NCBI GenBank assembly: GCA_903820505.1 | Contig: CAIJHQ010000062.1 | Span: 62,001-126,000 of the forward strand | From: Candidatus Omnitrophota bacterium | Lineage (GTDB): Bacteria > Omnitrophota > Omnitrophia > Omnitrophales > Aquincolibacteriaceae | Length of the DNA stretch: 64,000 bases | Direction of reading: 5' to 3' | Made by a program: the position numbers and the translations under genes | Shown: positions 44,335-52,961 of the stretch, piece by piece | Numbering within the stretch: the stretch's first letter is position 1 | Layout of the letters: every line of letters begins with the position of its first letter | The notes under the pieces: generated by a model | Databases searched by the model: none | Told to the model about the DNA's origin: nothing | Seen by the model: only the letters and a program-made list of their open reading frames with translations

Positions 44335-46206
44335 TTACCTTCGCTTCCTGTTACTTTGGGCCCTGCGCCCGGAGCTGCGGCGAACGTCGCCCTTGTACGA
44401 ACTTCCCAGCAATAGGTCCTCCAGATCCATACGCCCGAGCTGTTTTAACGCCAGAAGGACCAGCCCCTTGTTCTGAGGCTGCCCGGACTGGATCAGGGCC
44501 CGCTGGAGCTGCCTTTCGCTGTAGGTCCTGGCCACCGGGACCCTTTCCCCGGTCCACGGATCTTTTCCCGTGTGATACATACATGTCGAAGCCGTCATCG
44601 GAAGCGGCATGAAATCCTGCACCTGTTCGGGCTGAATGTTCCTTTGCGCCAGATAGACCGCGAGCTCCGCCGCATCTTCGAGCCCCGCCCCGGGATGCGA
44701 GCTGACGAGATAATTGATGAGGTACTGGTCCTTCCCGACCTTGCGGTTCATTTCCTTAAAACGCGCGGCAAACTGTTCATAGACCGCGAGGGGCGGTTTG
44801 TTCATCGCCTTAAGCACCGCCTCCGACGCGTGTTCCGGGGCGACCTTCAACTGACCGCTGACGTGGTTCCTGCACAACGTCTCCAGGTAAGCGTCCGATC
44901 CTTTCCCGATCAAAAGGTCGTATCGCAATCCGCTTTGAATGAAAAGATGTTTCACTCCGGGAACTTGCATCACTTCTTTCCAAAGTTCCACCGACCGGTC
45001 ATACCCGAGCCGGAGATTCTCGCATTGCGCGGGCATCATACACTGTTTCGACCGGCACGCGCCCGAATGGTCCCACTGTTCGCACGCGGCGCCGTAAAGG
45101 TTCGCGGTCGGTCCTCCGATGTCCGTGATCGTCCCCTTGAAATCTTTCCGGCCGGACAGCAACTTTACTTCGTCGAGGATCGACTGTTTGCTGCGGCTCT
45201 GAACAATACGTCCCTGATGGGCAAAAAGCGAACAGAAGCTGCATTCCCCAGCGCAGCCGCGATGGGAAGTGATCGAAAAGCGCACCGTCTCGAATCCCGG
45301 GACACCGCCAGCTTTCCCGTCGTAGACCGGATGCCCCTCCCGGGCGAACGGAAGACTGTAAAAATGATCAAGCTCCGGGGTCGTCAGGGGTAAGGACGGG
45401 GGCAACTGGATGATATAACGTTCGCCGTGTTTCTGGACGACGGTCCTTCCGCGAACGGGATCCCCTTCCCCATAAGCGAGCCTGAAGGCTTCATTGAATT
45501 TTTCTTTATTCACCCTGACTTCCTCGTAGGAAGGAAGCATGACGGCGTCCTCAAAACCTTCAAGGGCATTGCGCAGGATCGCGGTCCCGCGGATATTGTT
45601 CAGGCTCTTGATATCTTCGCCGTCCCGCAAACGCCGCGCGATCTCGAGAACTTGTCTTTCTCCCATGCCGTAAACGAGAAGGTCCCCTTTCGCGTCCAGA
45701 AGGATCGAACGCCGTACTTCCTCGGCCCAATAGTCAAAATGCGCGAGACGGCGAAGGCTTGCCTCGACCCCGCCCAGCACGACCGGGATCCCGGGAAAAA
45801 GCTCTTTGATCTTGTTAGCGTAAACAAGAGTGGCGCGGTTGGGACGCAATCCGTCTTTGCCGCCCGGAGAATAATCGTCGGTACGACGCGGTTTTTTAGC
45901 GGCCGTGAAATTACTCACCATGGAATCGAGATTGCCGGCCGTGATCCCGAAAAAAAGCCTCGGACGGCCGAGTTTGAGGAAATCCTCGGAGGACTTCCAA
46001 TCCGGCTGGGCGATGATCCCGACCTTGTAACCCGCGTCCTCCAGGACCCTGCCGATGATCGCGGCGCCGTAGGAAGGATGGTCCACGTAGGCGTCGCCGG
46101 TCACGAGAATAATATCGCAGGAGGCCTGCCCGGGAGACGACGAAGCCCAGCCGCGCGCCTGGAGATCTGTTTGATCGATAGGGAGGAACCGCGTACGGTC
46201 TTTCAT
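44335..46206 (-). CDS. YgiQ-family radical SAM protein
   Basis: 623 aa from ATG 46206; a longer open frame is rejected. SYGAAIIGRVLEDAGYKVGIIAQPDW at the N-terminus and the cluster motif CAGECSFCSLFAHQGR, plus the conserved DIGGPTANLYGAACEQW block, are diagnostic of YgiQ (UPF0313). The biological reaction remains unknown. The C-terminal tail is very basic (RRSSGRRAQSNRKRR), perhaps for RNA binding. It sits 4 nt before the BaiN-like gene in the same direction, forming an operon. Confidence 0.9.
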   Translation of the reverse strand: MKDRTRFLPIDQTDLQARGWASSSPGQASCDIILVTGDAYVDHPSYGAAIIGRVLEDAGYKVGIIAQPDWKSSEDFLKLGRPRLFFGITAGNLDSMVSNFTAAKKPRRTDDYSPGGKDGLRPNRATLVYANKIKELFPGIPVVLGGVEASLRRLAHFDYWAEEVRRSILLDAKGDLLVYGMGERQVLEIARRLRDGEDIKSLNNIRGTAILRNALEGFEDAVMLPSYEEVRVNKEKFNEAFRLAYGEGDPVRGRTVVQKHGERYIIQLPPSLPLTTPELDHFYSLPFAREGHPVYDGKAGGVPGFETVRFSITSHRGCAGECSFCSLFAHQGRIVQSRSKQSILDEVKLLSGRKDFKGTITDIGGPTANLYGAACEQWDHSGACRSKQCMMPAQCENLRLGYDRSVELWKEVMQVPGVKHLFIQSGLRYDLLIGKGSDAYLETLCRNHVSGQLKVAPEHASEAVLKAMNKPPLAVYEQFAARFKEMNRKVGKDQYLINYLVSSHPGAGLEDAAELAVYLAQRNIQPEQVQDFMPLPMTASTCMYHTGKDPWTGERVPVARTYSERQLQRALIQSGQPQNKGLVLLALKQLGRMDLEDLLLGSSYKGDVRRSSGRRAQSNRKRR

Positions 46207-46259
46207 GGCGAGGATTATACCTTCGAACCGACACGGGGAGCAACGCACAAAGCGCCACA

Positions 46260-46286
46260 GTGACTGTCACCCGCAGTGACAGTCAC
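46260..46286. promoter_or_regulatory. Perfect inverted repeat in a divergent promoter region
   Basis: GTGACTGTCAC (46260-46270) and GTGACAGTCAC (46276-46286) are perfect inverted copies around CCGCA. They lie between the divergent ygiQ and ArsP_2-type exporter genes. Each arm is itself nearly palindromic. This is a good candidate operator for a dimeric regulator, perhaps metal-responsive given the downstream exporter. No regulator gene is nearby. Confidence 0.6.
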
Positions 46287-46369
46287 CAGTTTGCGGGCAA
46301 ACTCCGCGTTGTTCGTTGACCGTTATCCGTTGAACGATTAAGATAGCCGCATCCGAAAGGGATTCTCAG

Positions 46370-47245
46370 ATGACCGATATTTTCCTCACCCCGCTTCTCG
46401 ATTCGCTGGCGATGGTTCCGTGGCTGTTCGGGATCTATATCGCTCTGGAATTCGTCGAGCGCCGTTACGAACACCTGATCACCGGAAGATTGCACCGGGC
46501 CATGCGGGCCGGTCCTCTGCTGGGGGCGCTGTTCGGTTGTATCCCTCAATGCGGCTTTTCCGTGATCGCCAGTGCCCTATACGCCCAACGCGTCATTTCT
46601 CTTGGAACGCTCCTGGCGGTTTTTCTCTCGACGTCTGATGAGGCCATCCCCGTGATCCTCGCCCAGTCGAACCATTGGGGAACGGTGGTGTGGATCCTGC
46701 TGACAAAGGTCATCATCGCCACGGCCGCGGGCTACATGATCGATCTCTTTTCCCGGACGCCCCTTCCCAAAAAGGAAAAGGAACCGCATGACCCCGTCGT
46801 CTGTGAAACCGACCACAGCCACTGCTGCGGCCGCGACCACTCCTGCCGCGAACCTTGGTGGAGATCGTTCGTCCTGTTCCCGCTGAAGCACGCTCTGAAG
46901 GTTTTTCTCTTCATTTTTCTGGTGTCGCTCGGGATCCATTTGATCGTTTTAAGGTTCGGCGCGGAAAATTTGAGCCGCGTTTTCCTTGCGAACACCTTTT
47001 TCCAGCCGGTCCTGACCGTGCTCATCGGTCTTCTCCCGAACTGCGCGGCGTCCGTCGCGATCACGGAGATCTACCTCAAAGGCGGGATCAGTTTCGGGTC
47101 GGCGATCGCGGGTCTGTGCGCCGGCGCAGGTCTCGGACTTCTGGTGCTCTTTCAGGAGAACAAAAACTTTTCAGAGAACCTCAGGATCATCGGCCTTCTG
47201 GCCGGAGTCAGCCTCCTGGCCGGGCTTGTTCTTAATTTTCTTTAG
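46370..47245 (+). CDS. ArsP_2-type putative heavy-metal exporter
   Basis: 291 aa with about eight to ten membrane segments. GCIPQCGFSVIASALYAQRVISLGTLLAVFLSTSDEAIPV and LPNCAASVAITEIYLKGGISFGSAIAGLCAGAGLG are the two homologous core halves of the PF11449 family (putative Mn2+/heavy-metal exporters). A cytosolic loop around residues 138-160 holds about nine His/Cys residues (CETDHSHCCGRDHSC), a likely metal sensor or ferry. It is a stand-alone gene behind the inverted-repeat operator candidate. Confidence 0.85.
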   Translation: MTDIFLTPLLDSLAMVPWLFGIYIALEFVERRYEHLITGRLHRAMRAGPLLGALFGCIPQCGFSVIASALYAQRVISLGTLLAVFLSTSDEAIPVILAQSNHWGTVVWILLTKVIIATAAGYMIDLFSRTPLPKKEKEPHDPVVCETDHSHCCGRDHSCREPWWRSFVLFPLKHALKVFLFIFLVSLGIHLIVLRFGAENLSRVFLANTFFQPVLTVLIGLLPNCAASVAITEIYLKGGISFGSAIAGLCAGAGLGLLVLFQENKNFSENLRIIGLLAGVSLLAGLVLNFL

Positions 47246-47296
47246 GACCCCGCCGTTCGCCCCTTGAATTGAATGAGAGAAAATCCGAGAAATTTT

Positions 47297-47325
47297 TTGC
47301 CAAACTATTGCATTAGGCTTAGAAT
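47297..47325 (+). promoter_or_regulatory. sigma70-like promoter of the NRAMP-related operon
   Basis: TTGCCA (47297-47302), a 17-nt spacer and TAGAAT (47320-47325). The leader to ATG 47427 is about 95 nt and includes a small hairpin ATGGTC-GATCCG-GACCAT (about 47379-47396). Confidence 0.65.
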
Positions 47326-47426
47326 GTTTCGTGTTTTTGTTTGCGCCCTCCGGGAAACGCTTGAAAATTTCTCGCCGAATGGTCGATCCGGACCATAGTG
47401 CTGAACCGTTAAAGAGATCTTAAAAC

Positions 47427-48704
47427 ATGAATTTCTGGACGAATCTTTTCTATAAGTACCGCCGGGGATGGAAAGCCCTCAAGACGTATCTGATCCTTGC
47501 GGGCCCCGGCGTCATCGTCATGATCGCCGACAATGACGCGGGCGGGATCACGACCTATGCGGCCACCGGCGCCAAATACGGCTATCACCTTTTGTGGTTC
47601 CTCCTCCTTCTGGGTCCCGTCGCCTATTACGTCCAGGAAATGACCGTCCGCCTCGGCGCCGTCACGAAGCGCGGCCACGCGGAAGCCATTTTCTTCGCTT
47701 TCGGTTCCTTTTGGGGCTGGTTCTCCCTGTTGGACCTTATCCTCACGGACTGGCTGACGCTTGTCACCGAATTCATCGGGATGACGGCCGCCATGAGCAT
47801 CTTCCATATTCCGCCCTGGCTGACCGTGACCGTTGTCTCGATCGTCATGGGGCTGATGGTCCTCCAGGGACGCTACTGGACCTGGGAGAAGGTCGCCATC
47901 CTTTTTTGCGCGGTGAACCTCATCTATATCCCCGCCGCGTTCATGGTCCACCCTTCCGTCGGCGACATTTTAAAGAACTCGTTCATCCCCCACCTTCCTC
48001 CCGGCGGATTCACTAATGAACTATTCTTTTTACTGATGGCGAACATCGGGACCACGATCGCGCCGTGGATGGTCTTTTTCCAGCAAAGCGCCGTCGTGGA
48101 CAAAGGTATGGTCGAGAAAGATATCGGCATGGGAAAACTGGATACGGCGATCGGGTCGCTTTTCACGATCCTTATCGCCGCGTTCGTCATCATCGTCACG
48201 GGAACGGTGCTCCGCGGGATGAACATCGAAAGCGCCGCTCAGGCGGCGATCGAGCTCATGAAAACAAATAAATATCTCGGAACGTTCCTGGCGATTGGCC
48301 TCTTCGACGCCGGATTCCTGGGAGCCATCTGCATTTCGCTTGCAAGTTCCTGGGCCTTCGGAGAAGTGTTCGGCTGGGCCCACTCGCTGAACAAGAACGT
48401 CAAGGAAGCGCCGTGGTTCTATGCTTTTTATTTCGCCGCCATCCTCTCGGCCGGCGTTGTCGTCTTGATCCCGGGCGCACCGCTCGTCTTGATCACCCTT
48501 TTCGTCCAGGTCATCGCCGTCACGCTGCTTCCCGCGGCGCTTGTTTTTCTGATCATTCTTCTCAACGACGAAGAAACGATGGGGAAATACAAAAACAACT
48601 TGTGGCAGAACATCATTAATACTACGATCGTCGTTGCGATCATTGCCTTGTCAACCGTGTTCGGGATCAGCGCGCTTTTCCCGAACCTTTTTAAAGGGTC
48701 CTGA
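47427..48704 (+). CDS. NRAMP-related divalent metal transporter
   Basis: 425 aa, about 11 membrane segments. The first metal-site helix reads MIADNDAGGITTYAATGAKYG instead of the canonical DPGN; the sixth-helix segment GTTIAPWMVFFQQSAVVDKGM lacks the classic MPH motif. This pattern marks a divergent NRAMP branch, part of which has been linked to Mg2+ transport. It is followed by a tiny membrane peptide and a PRC/MgtE_N/CBS protein in one operon, which fits Mg2+ or Mn2+ homeostasis. The exact ion is not decidable. Confidence 0.88.
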   Translation: MNFWTNLFYKYRRGWKALKTYLILAGPGVIVMIADNDAGGITTYAATGAKYGYHLLWFLLLLGPVAYYVQEMTVRLGAVTKRGHAEAIFFAFGSFWGWFSLLDLILTDWLTLVTEFIGMTAAMSIFHIPPWLTVTVVSIVMGLMVLQGRYWTWEKVAILFCAVNLIYIPAAFMVHPSVGDILKNSFIPHLPPGGFTNELFFLLMANIGTTIAPWMVFFQQSAVVDKGMVEKDIGMGKLDTAIGSLFTILIAAFVIIVTGTVLRGMNIESAAQAAIELMKTNKYLGTFLAIGLFDAGFLGAICISLASSWAFGEVFGWAHSLNKNVKEAPWFYAFYFAAILSAGVVVLIPGAPLVLITLFVQVIAVTLLPAALVFLIILLNDEETMGKYKNNLWQNIINTTIVVAIIALSTVFGISALFPNLFKGS

Positions 48705-48718
48705 TCCGGGGAGAAATC

Positions 48719-48928
48719 ATGGGGTCATTTCTGTACGAATTCTTCGTCAAGGGGATCAAAAGATTCTTCGCGGACACTTTTTCCCAGATCGCGGAGATCA
48801 ACAAGCGGTACGCTGTTCCCCGGCTGAAGACCAACCGGTGGACGAATGTCGCGCTCCTTATGCTCCGCGTTTATTTGATCCTTCTGATCTGCATTTTGTT
48901 CTATAAATTTTTTACTCTTTTAAAGTGA
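48719..48928 (+). CDS. 69-aa single-pass membrane protein of the metal operon
   Basis: An amphipathic, basic N-terminal half (FFVKGIKRFFADTFSQIAEINKRYAVP) and one strong membrane helix (about 43-66) near the C-terminus. GGGGAGAAATC precedes the ATG. It lies 14 nt after the NRAMP-related gene and 13 nt before the PRC/CBS protein, so it is very probably translated and tied to that complex, perhaps as a small accessory subunit. No known family. Confidence 0.75.
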   Translation: MGSFLYEFFVKGIKRFFADTFSQIAEINKRYAVPRLKTNRWTNVALLMLRVYLILLICILFYKFFTLLK

Positions 48929-48941
48929 GGCCGAGGCCATA

Positions 48942-50291
48942 ATGAACGCTCCCCTTCCGGGAAAGAACGATCTGGAGCAGGTTTATTTTCTGAGCGAGAT
49001 CGCCAACATCAAGGTCTTTTGGGGGGACCGGAAGATCGGAAAGCTGGAAGATTTCGTCATCGCCGATAAGGACAAGATCGCCGAAGTCACTCACTTTTAT
49101 GTTGCCCGACCGTTCGGGGACCCGTCCCTTCTGATCCCCTGGGAAAAGGTCCAGTCCCTTTCTTTGAAAGGGATCCTTGTGGATATCGAGGAACTGAAAA
49201 AATACGAGACCCCTCCCCCTGAAGGAGCCATCCTGCTTAAGGATTATGTCCTCGACAAAAAAGTCCTGGATATCGAGGGCCGTGAAGTTGAAATGGTCTA
49301 CGACGTGAGGATGGTGATCCGGAACCAGCGGTTCTATATCAGCGGCGTGGACCTGAGCCGCTACGGTTTTCTCCGCAGGATCGGCCTGAAATGGTTCGCG
49401 AACTTCATCCACGGCCTTGCTTTCAGCATCGGCGCGCGCAGTCTGTATTCGGAACGGTTGAAGGGATTCGCGAATTTTCTTTACGGCGTGGCGAACAAGG
49501 TCAAGGACCGCACGCTTCCCTGGACCTATATCCAGCCTCTGCCGGAGCAGATCAGCGGATTCAAGGGAGACGTCAAATTGAAGATCCTGAAAGAGAAGCT
49601 CTCCGACATGCCGCCCGTCGATCTCGCGGACATCCTCGAAGAACTCGATCACGACCAGCGCGTCACGCTCTTCGACCAGTTAGACCCGGAGCACGCCTCG
49701 AACACGCTCGAGGAGATCGACCCGAACGTTCAAAGGGCCCTTGTCTCATCGCTCAAGAAAGAAAAGGTCGCCTTGCTGATCAACGACATGACCTCGGGAC
49801 AGGCCGCGGACATCCTGTCCGTTCTCCCCTGGTCGGAAGCCAACGCCATCCTGAAGTTATTGAAACCCCAGCACGCGGCCAAGGTCAAAGCGATCCTGGA
49901 CCGTCAGGACGAGAACATCCTGAACTACGCCACGCAGGACATTTTAAAGTTCCCGCCTGAAAAAACGACCGCGCAGGCCCTGGACGAATACCAAAAGATC
50001 GCAAAGGGCAAGAATGCTGTGATGTACCTTTACGTGGTCGACGAACAGGACCGGATGCTCGGCATCGTTGACCTCAAAGAATTGCTCCTCGCCGAAGACA
50101 ACGCCCCGCTGAAGAACGTCATGATCGACCAGGTCATTTCCCTGAACCCCGAGAGCACGCTCAAAGAGGCCTCGGCCATCTTCGCGCGTTATGGGTTCCG
50201 CGCACTTCCGGTCGTCGACGAACAGCAGAAGATCCTCGGCGTCGTCCCCTATCGCGACGTGATGAACCTCAAACACCGTTTTCTCGAATAA
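48942..50291 (+). CDS. PRC-barrel / MgtE_N / CBS protein without membrane channel
   Basis: 449 aa. A PRC-barrel-like N-terminal region (EIANIKVFWGDRKIGKLEDFVIADKDKIAEVTHFYV; a second copy near 95-160) leads to an MgtE_N superhelix. That domain contains MPPVDLADILEELDHDQRVTLFDQLDPEHASNTLEEIDPNVQ and ASDxL-type ADILSVLPWSEANAILKLL. A CBS pair follows (VVDEQDRMLGIVDLKELL; GFRALPVVDEQQKILGVVPYRDVM). In MgtE these two modules sense Mg2+; here the channel is missing and the NRAMP-related gene upstream supplies the membrane part. It is likely the cytosolic regulator of that transporter. Confidence 0.88.
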   Translation: MNAPLPGKNDLEQVYFLSEIANIKVFWGDRKIGKLEDFVIADKDKIAEVTHFYVARPFGDPSLLIPWEKVQSLSLKGILVDIEELKKYETPPPEGAILLKDYVLDKKVLDIEGREVEMVYDVRMVIRNQRFYISGVDLSRYGFLRRIGLKWFANFIHGLAFSIGARSLYSERLKGFANFLYGVANKVKDRTLPWTYIQPLPEQISGFKGDVKLKILKEKLSDMPPVDLADILEELDHDQRVTLFDQLDPEHASNTLEEIDPNVQRALVSSLKKEKVALLINDMTSGQAADILSVLPWSEANAILKLLKPQHAAKVKAILDRQDENILNYATQDILKFPPEKTTAQALDEYQKIAKGKNAVMYLYVVDEQDRMLGIVDLKELLLAEDNAPLKNVMIDQVISLNPESTLKEASAIFARYGFRALPVVDEQQKILGVVPYRDVMNLKHRFLE

Positions 50292-50397
50292 CGCTTTCTC
50301 CTTTCCCGCTTTTTGAGCTAGAATTGACCGGTGCTTGCCCGCATAAAATGATCAGAGGTTCTGAACAATTCTTTCAACCCGGAAAAAGGAGAAAACC

Positions 50398-50475
50398 ATG
50401 GCCAAGAAAGCAAAAAAAGCGTCCAAGAAAAAAACAAAGAAGACCGCGAAGAAGTCGCGCTGCTGTTGCTGCTAA
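50398..50475 (+). CDS. 25-aa Lys-rich peptide ending in four cysteines
   Basis: ATG 50398 has AAAAAGGAG just upstream, an excellent ribosome site. The product consists almost only of Lys, Ala, Ser and Thr (11 Lys in 20 residues, like histone-H1 or AlgP tails), then Arg and a final CCCC. It is followed after 20 nt by a 49-aa Cys-containing ORF and then an ArsP-like permease. A tetracysteine end next to a metal/thiol-type permease suggests binding of a soft metal. It is too short for common gene finders. Expression is not proven, but start signal, composition and position all favour it. Confidence 0.65.
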   Translation: MAKKAKKASKKKTKKTAKKSRCCCC

Positions 50476-50495
50476 GACCCATTGCGGGAAATTCA

Positions 50496-50645
50496 ATGAA
50501 CTCTCCGGATCAGAAAAAAGAAAAGAAAAAAGGCTTTTGGACCAGGTTCCTGGAAAAGCTCGACGGGAAACTTGAGGAAAAGTCGAAAAAGGCCGGTTGC
50601 GGCTGTCAGCCCCAGGATAAGGGGAGAGGCTCATGCTGCGGCTGA
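50496..50645 (+). CDS. 49-aa amphipathic Lys/Cys protein coupled to the permease
   Basis: A basic start with DQKKEKKKG, an amphipathic helix [19 protein letters not shown], then Cys motifs CGC and a C-terminal CCG, five Cys in all. The stop overlaps the start of the permease by 13 nt (permease ATG at 50633), so they are translationally coupled. Upstream bases GCGGGAAATTC give a modest ribosome site. Small Cys-tailed proteins of this design are common beside ArsP-like permeases (from memory, not searched). Probable metal carrier or regulator. Confidence 0.7.
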   Translation: MNSPDQKKEKKKGFWTRFLEKLDGKLEEKSKKAGCGCQPQDKGRGSCCG

Positions 50646-51592
50646 TCGCCGACCGGATCGTTCACTCGCTTTTGCGGCTTCCGTCCGGCTCCCCCCTGGC
50701 GGAAGCCGTTTCCTTTTTCATCTACGATTCGCTGAAGATCCTGATCTTGCTCTACGGAATGATCGCGGTCATCGGGTTCCTGAGGACCTACCTGCCGCAG
50801 GAAAAGATCAAGGGCTGGATCGGCGAGAAAAAAGGATGGGGAAATTTCTTCGCGTCGCTCTTCGGGGCCGTCACCCCCTTCTGTTCCTGTTCCTCGATCC
50901 CGATCTTTCTGAGCTTCATCAAGGCCGGCATCCCCCTCGGGATCGCTTTTTCGTTCCTGATCACTTCCCCGCTCATCAATGAATACCTCGTGGTGCTCAT
51001 GCTCGGCTTTTTTGGGTGGAAAATCACGGTCGCCTACGTCGTGAGCGGAATGACCATCGGTGTTTTTTGCGGGATCGTCCTCGGAAAAATGAATTTGGAA
51101 GTCCATCTGGTGGAAGACCTGCTCCCTCAGGTTTTTCCCGAGTCGCGAGAGACGGACCGGCCCGGATTCAGGGCACGCATCCTGTTCGGCCTCCGTGAAG
51201 CGAACAGCACTTTAAAAAAACTCTGGCTTTGGGTCCTCGTCGGTGTCGGGATCGGTGCCTTTATCCATAACTACGTCCCCCAGCAAACGATCCAGGCCAT
51301 CATCGGAAAAACCGGCGTTTTCTCCGTTCCGGTCGCGACGTTGATCGGTGTTCCCCTGTACGGCAGCTGCGCGGCCATCGTCCCGATCGCCGTTGTCCTT
51401 TTTCAAAAAGGCGTTCCCCTCGGGACCGCTCTTTCTTTCATGATGGCCATCGCGGCCCTGAGCCTCCCGGAAGCGATCATGCTCCGCCGGGCCATGAGGC
51501 TTCCCCTCATCGCCATCTTTTTCGGCATCACCACGCTCGGCATCATTTTCACGGGATATCTTTTCAATCTGCTCCAGGCGGTCCTCATCTAA
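50633..51592 (+). CDS. ArsP-like permease (DUF318/PF03773)
   Basis: 319 aa, eight to nine membrane segments. The first half has [37 protein letters not shown], the CxCSS signature of the permease family that includes the organoarsenical exporter ArsP. The second half has the matching [33 protein letters not shown] with one Cys. Its job is likely export of a thiophilic compound or metal. It is the third gene of the small Cys-peptide unit, and its stop is immediately followed by the pseudouridine synthase start. Confidence 0.87.
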   Translation: MLRLIADRIVHSLLRLPSGSPLAEAVSFFIYDSLKILILLYGMIAVIGFLRTYLPQEKIKGWIGEKKGWGNFFASLFGAVTPFCSCSSIPIFLSFIKAGIPLGIAFSFLITSPLINEYLVVLMLGFFGWKITVAYVVSGMTIGVFCGIVLGKMNLEVHLVEDLLPQVFPESRETDRPGFRARILFGLREANSTLKKLWLWVLVGVGIGAFIHNYVPQQTIQAIIGKTGVFSVPVATLIGVPLYGSCAAIVPIAVVLFQKGVPLGTALSFMMAIAALSLPEAIMLRRAMRLPLIAIFFGITTLGIIFTGYLFNLLQAVLI

Positions 51593-52315
51593 ATGACATC
51601 TCTGCCGTTCACCCGCTGCCCCATTCTCTTTGAAGATGAGTATCTTCTCATTATTGAAAAGCCCGAAGACGTCCTCTCCCACCCCAATCCGGGAACTCCT
51701 AAAACCGCCTGTGCGTTCGAGGGAAAATATTCCCTTGCGGACCGTCGCTTTGATACGCCGCAAAGCCGGCTTTGGCTCATCCACCGTCTGGACCAGGACA
51801 CTTCCGGGGTCCTTCTTGCCGCAAAAGATCCGGGAAGCGCCGAGGCCTGCCGGAAGGTCTTCGAGCAGGGAGAGGTCGAAAAAAATTATCTCGCACTTGT
51901 TTCAAGGAAACCCATGCCTCCCAGAGGACAATGGCGGGACGCTCTTGTGGAACGGCGTACGGGGACCGGCATCCGGGCTTTCGTCGATCCTTCCAAACGA
52001 CCGAACGCTCTTTTACGTTACACCCTGAAAGAAAATTTTCCGAAGTTCAATTTGTCCCTTCTGGAGATCGGCCTTATGACCGGAAAAACACATCAGATCC
52101 GCGCGCAAGCGGCCTACCACAGTCATCCCGTCGCCGGCGACCGCCTCTACGGAAACTTCGGGTTCAACAAGGAACTGCGTGGATCTCTCGATCTTCGCCG
52201 GCTGTTCCTCCACGCGTGGCAGTTGAAGATCAAACACCCTTCAAAGAACGAGATCCTCGACATCCGCTCCCCTTTGCCGGAAACCCTGGAACGCTCCCTT
52301 GAAAAAGCCCGTTAA
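51593..52315 (+). CDS. RluA-family pseudouridine synthase
   Basis: 240 aa. The catalytic HRLDQDTSGVLLAAK, KPEDVLSHP at the N-terminus and the RxHQIR-type TGKTHQIRAQAAYHSHPVAGDRLYG are all present. It lacks an S4 domain. It converts uridine to pseudouridine in rRNA or tRNA; the target cannot be named. The start ATG abuts the permease stop. Confidence 0.9.
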   Translation: MTSLPFTRCPILFEDEYLLIIEKPEDVLSHPNPGTPKTACAFEGKYSLADRRFDTPQSRLWLIHRLDQDTSGVLLAAKDPGSAEACRKVFEQGEVEKNYLALVSRKPMPPRGQWRDALVERRTGTGIRAFVDPSKRPNALLRYTLKENFPKFNLSLLEIGLMTGKTHQIRAQAAYHSHPVAGDRLYGNFGFNKELRGSLDLRRLFLHAWQLKIKHPSKNEILDIRSPLPETLERSLEKAR

Positions 52316-52934
52316 ATCCACGCCCCGGACCTTTCCTAAAGTTCATTGGCCTGTGATCTTCCTAGTTTGTCTTGTTTGCTTTTTCCAATGCGGCTTCAGT
52401 TGGAAGGAACCCTGGCGGTCGAGCGATCTTTCTTTCACGCTGGACCGGGAAGGCGACCGTTACCTTTTCCGGGCGAGTGTTGTGATCAAAGCGGAACCCG
52501 CGTGCGTTCTCGAAACCATCTACCAGTTCTATCATTTGCAGCAGCTTCTCAAAGATGAGGCGGATGTGGTCGAACTTCTCCGGCAGGGCAAAGACCACTA
52601 TGACGTCCGGTTCGTCCACAAAAGTAAGCTTTACGTCATCGACACCGTTTACCGGCGAAGCCTTCAAAAAGGCCTGAGCCGCGTCGCCTTCGAATTGCTC
52701 GAAACCAAACAAGAAGGCCGTATGATCCCCAAGATCTTGAGCTCGAAAGGATATTACGCGCTGGAGATCGTGACGGGCGGTGTTAAGGTAAATTATTTTG
52801 AGGAAACGCGGATCTCCACGGCCCGGTGGGACCCCCGGACCGCCGGCCTCGTCCAGATCGTTGAACGGGACACACTTTCGTTCTTGAAAAGCCTCAAACA
52901 GTACGCCGAACGTACGGCGTGCCGTCAAACCTGA
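52299..52934 (+). CDS. Exported START/SRPBCC-like lipid-binding protein
   Basis: 211 aa. An N-terminal hydrophobic segment (VIFLVCLVCFFQC, about 19-31) may be a lipoprotein-type or uncleaved signal. The rest (VVIKAEPACVLETIYQFYHLQQLL, then VRFVHKSKLYVIDTVYRRS) has the helix-grip order of START-like proteins. The start is TTG 52299, overlapping the preceding gene; no ATG in frame precedes the signal. A ligand such as a lipid is possible. Assignment is moderate. Confidence 0.65.
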   Translation: MKKPVKSTPRTFPKVHWPVIFLVCLVCFFQCGFSWKEPWRSSDLSFTLDREGDRYLFRASVVIKAEPACVLETIYQFYHLQQLLKDEADVVELLRQGKDHYDVRFVHKSKLYVIDTVYRRSLQKGLSRVAFELLETKQEGRMIPKILSSKGYYALEIVTGGVKVNYFEETRISTARWDPRTAGLVQIVERDTLSFLKSLKQYAERTACRQT

Positions 52935-52961
52935 TCTTCACCTCGCGCCCCTTTTGCGACC

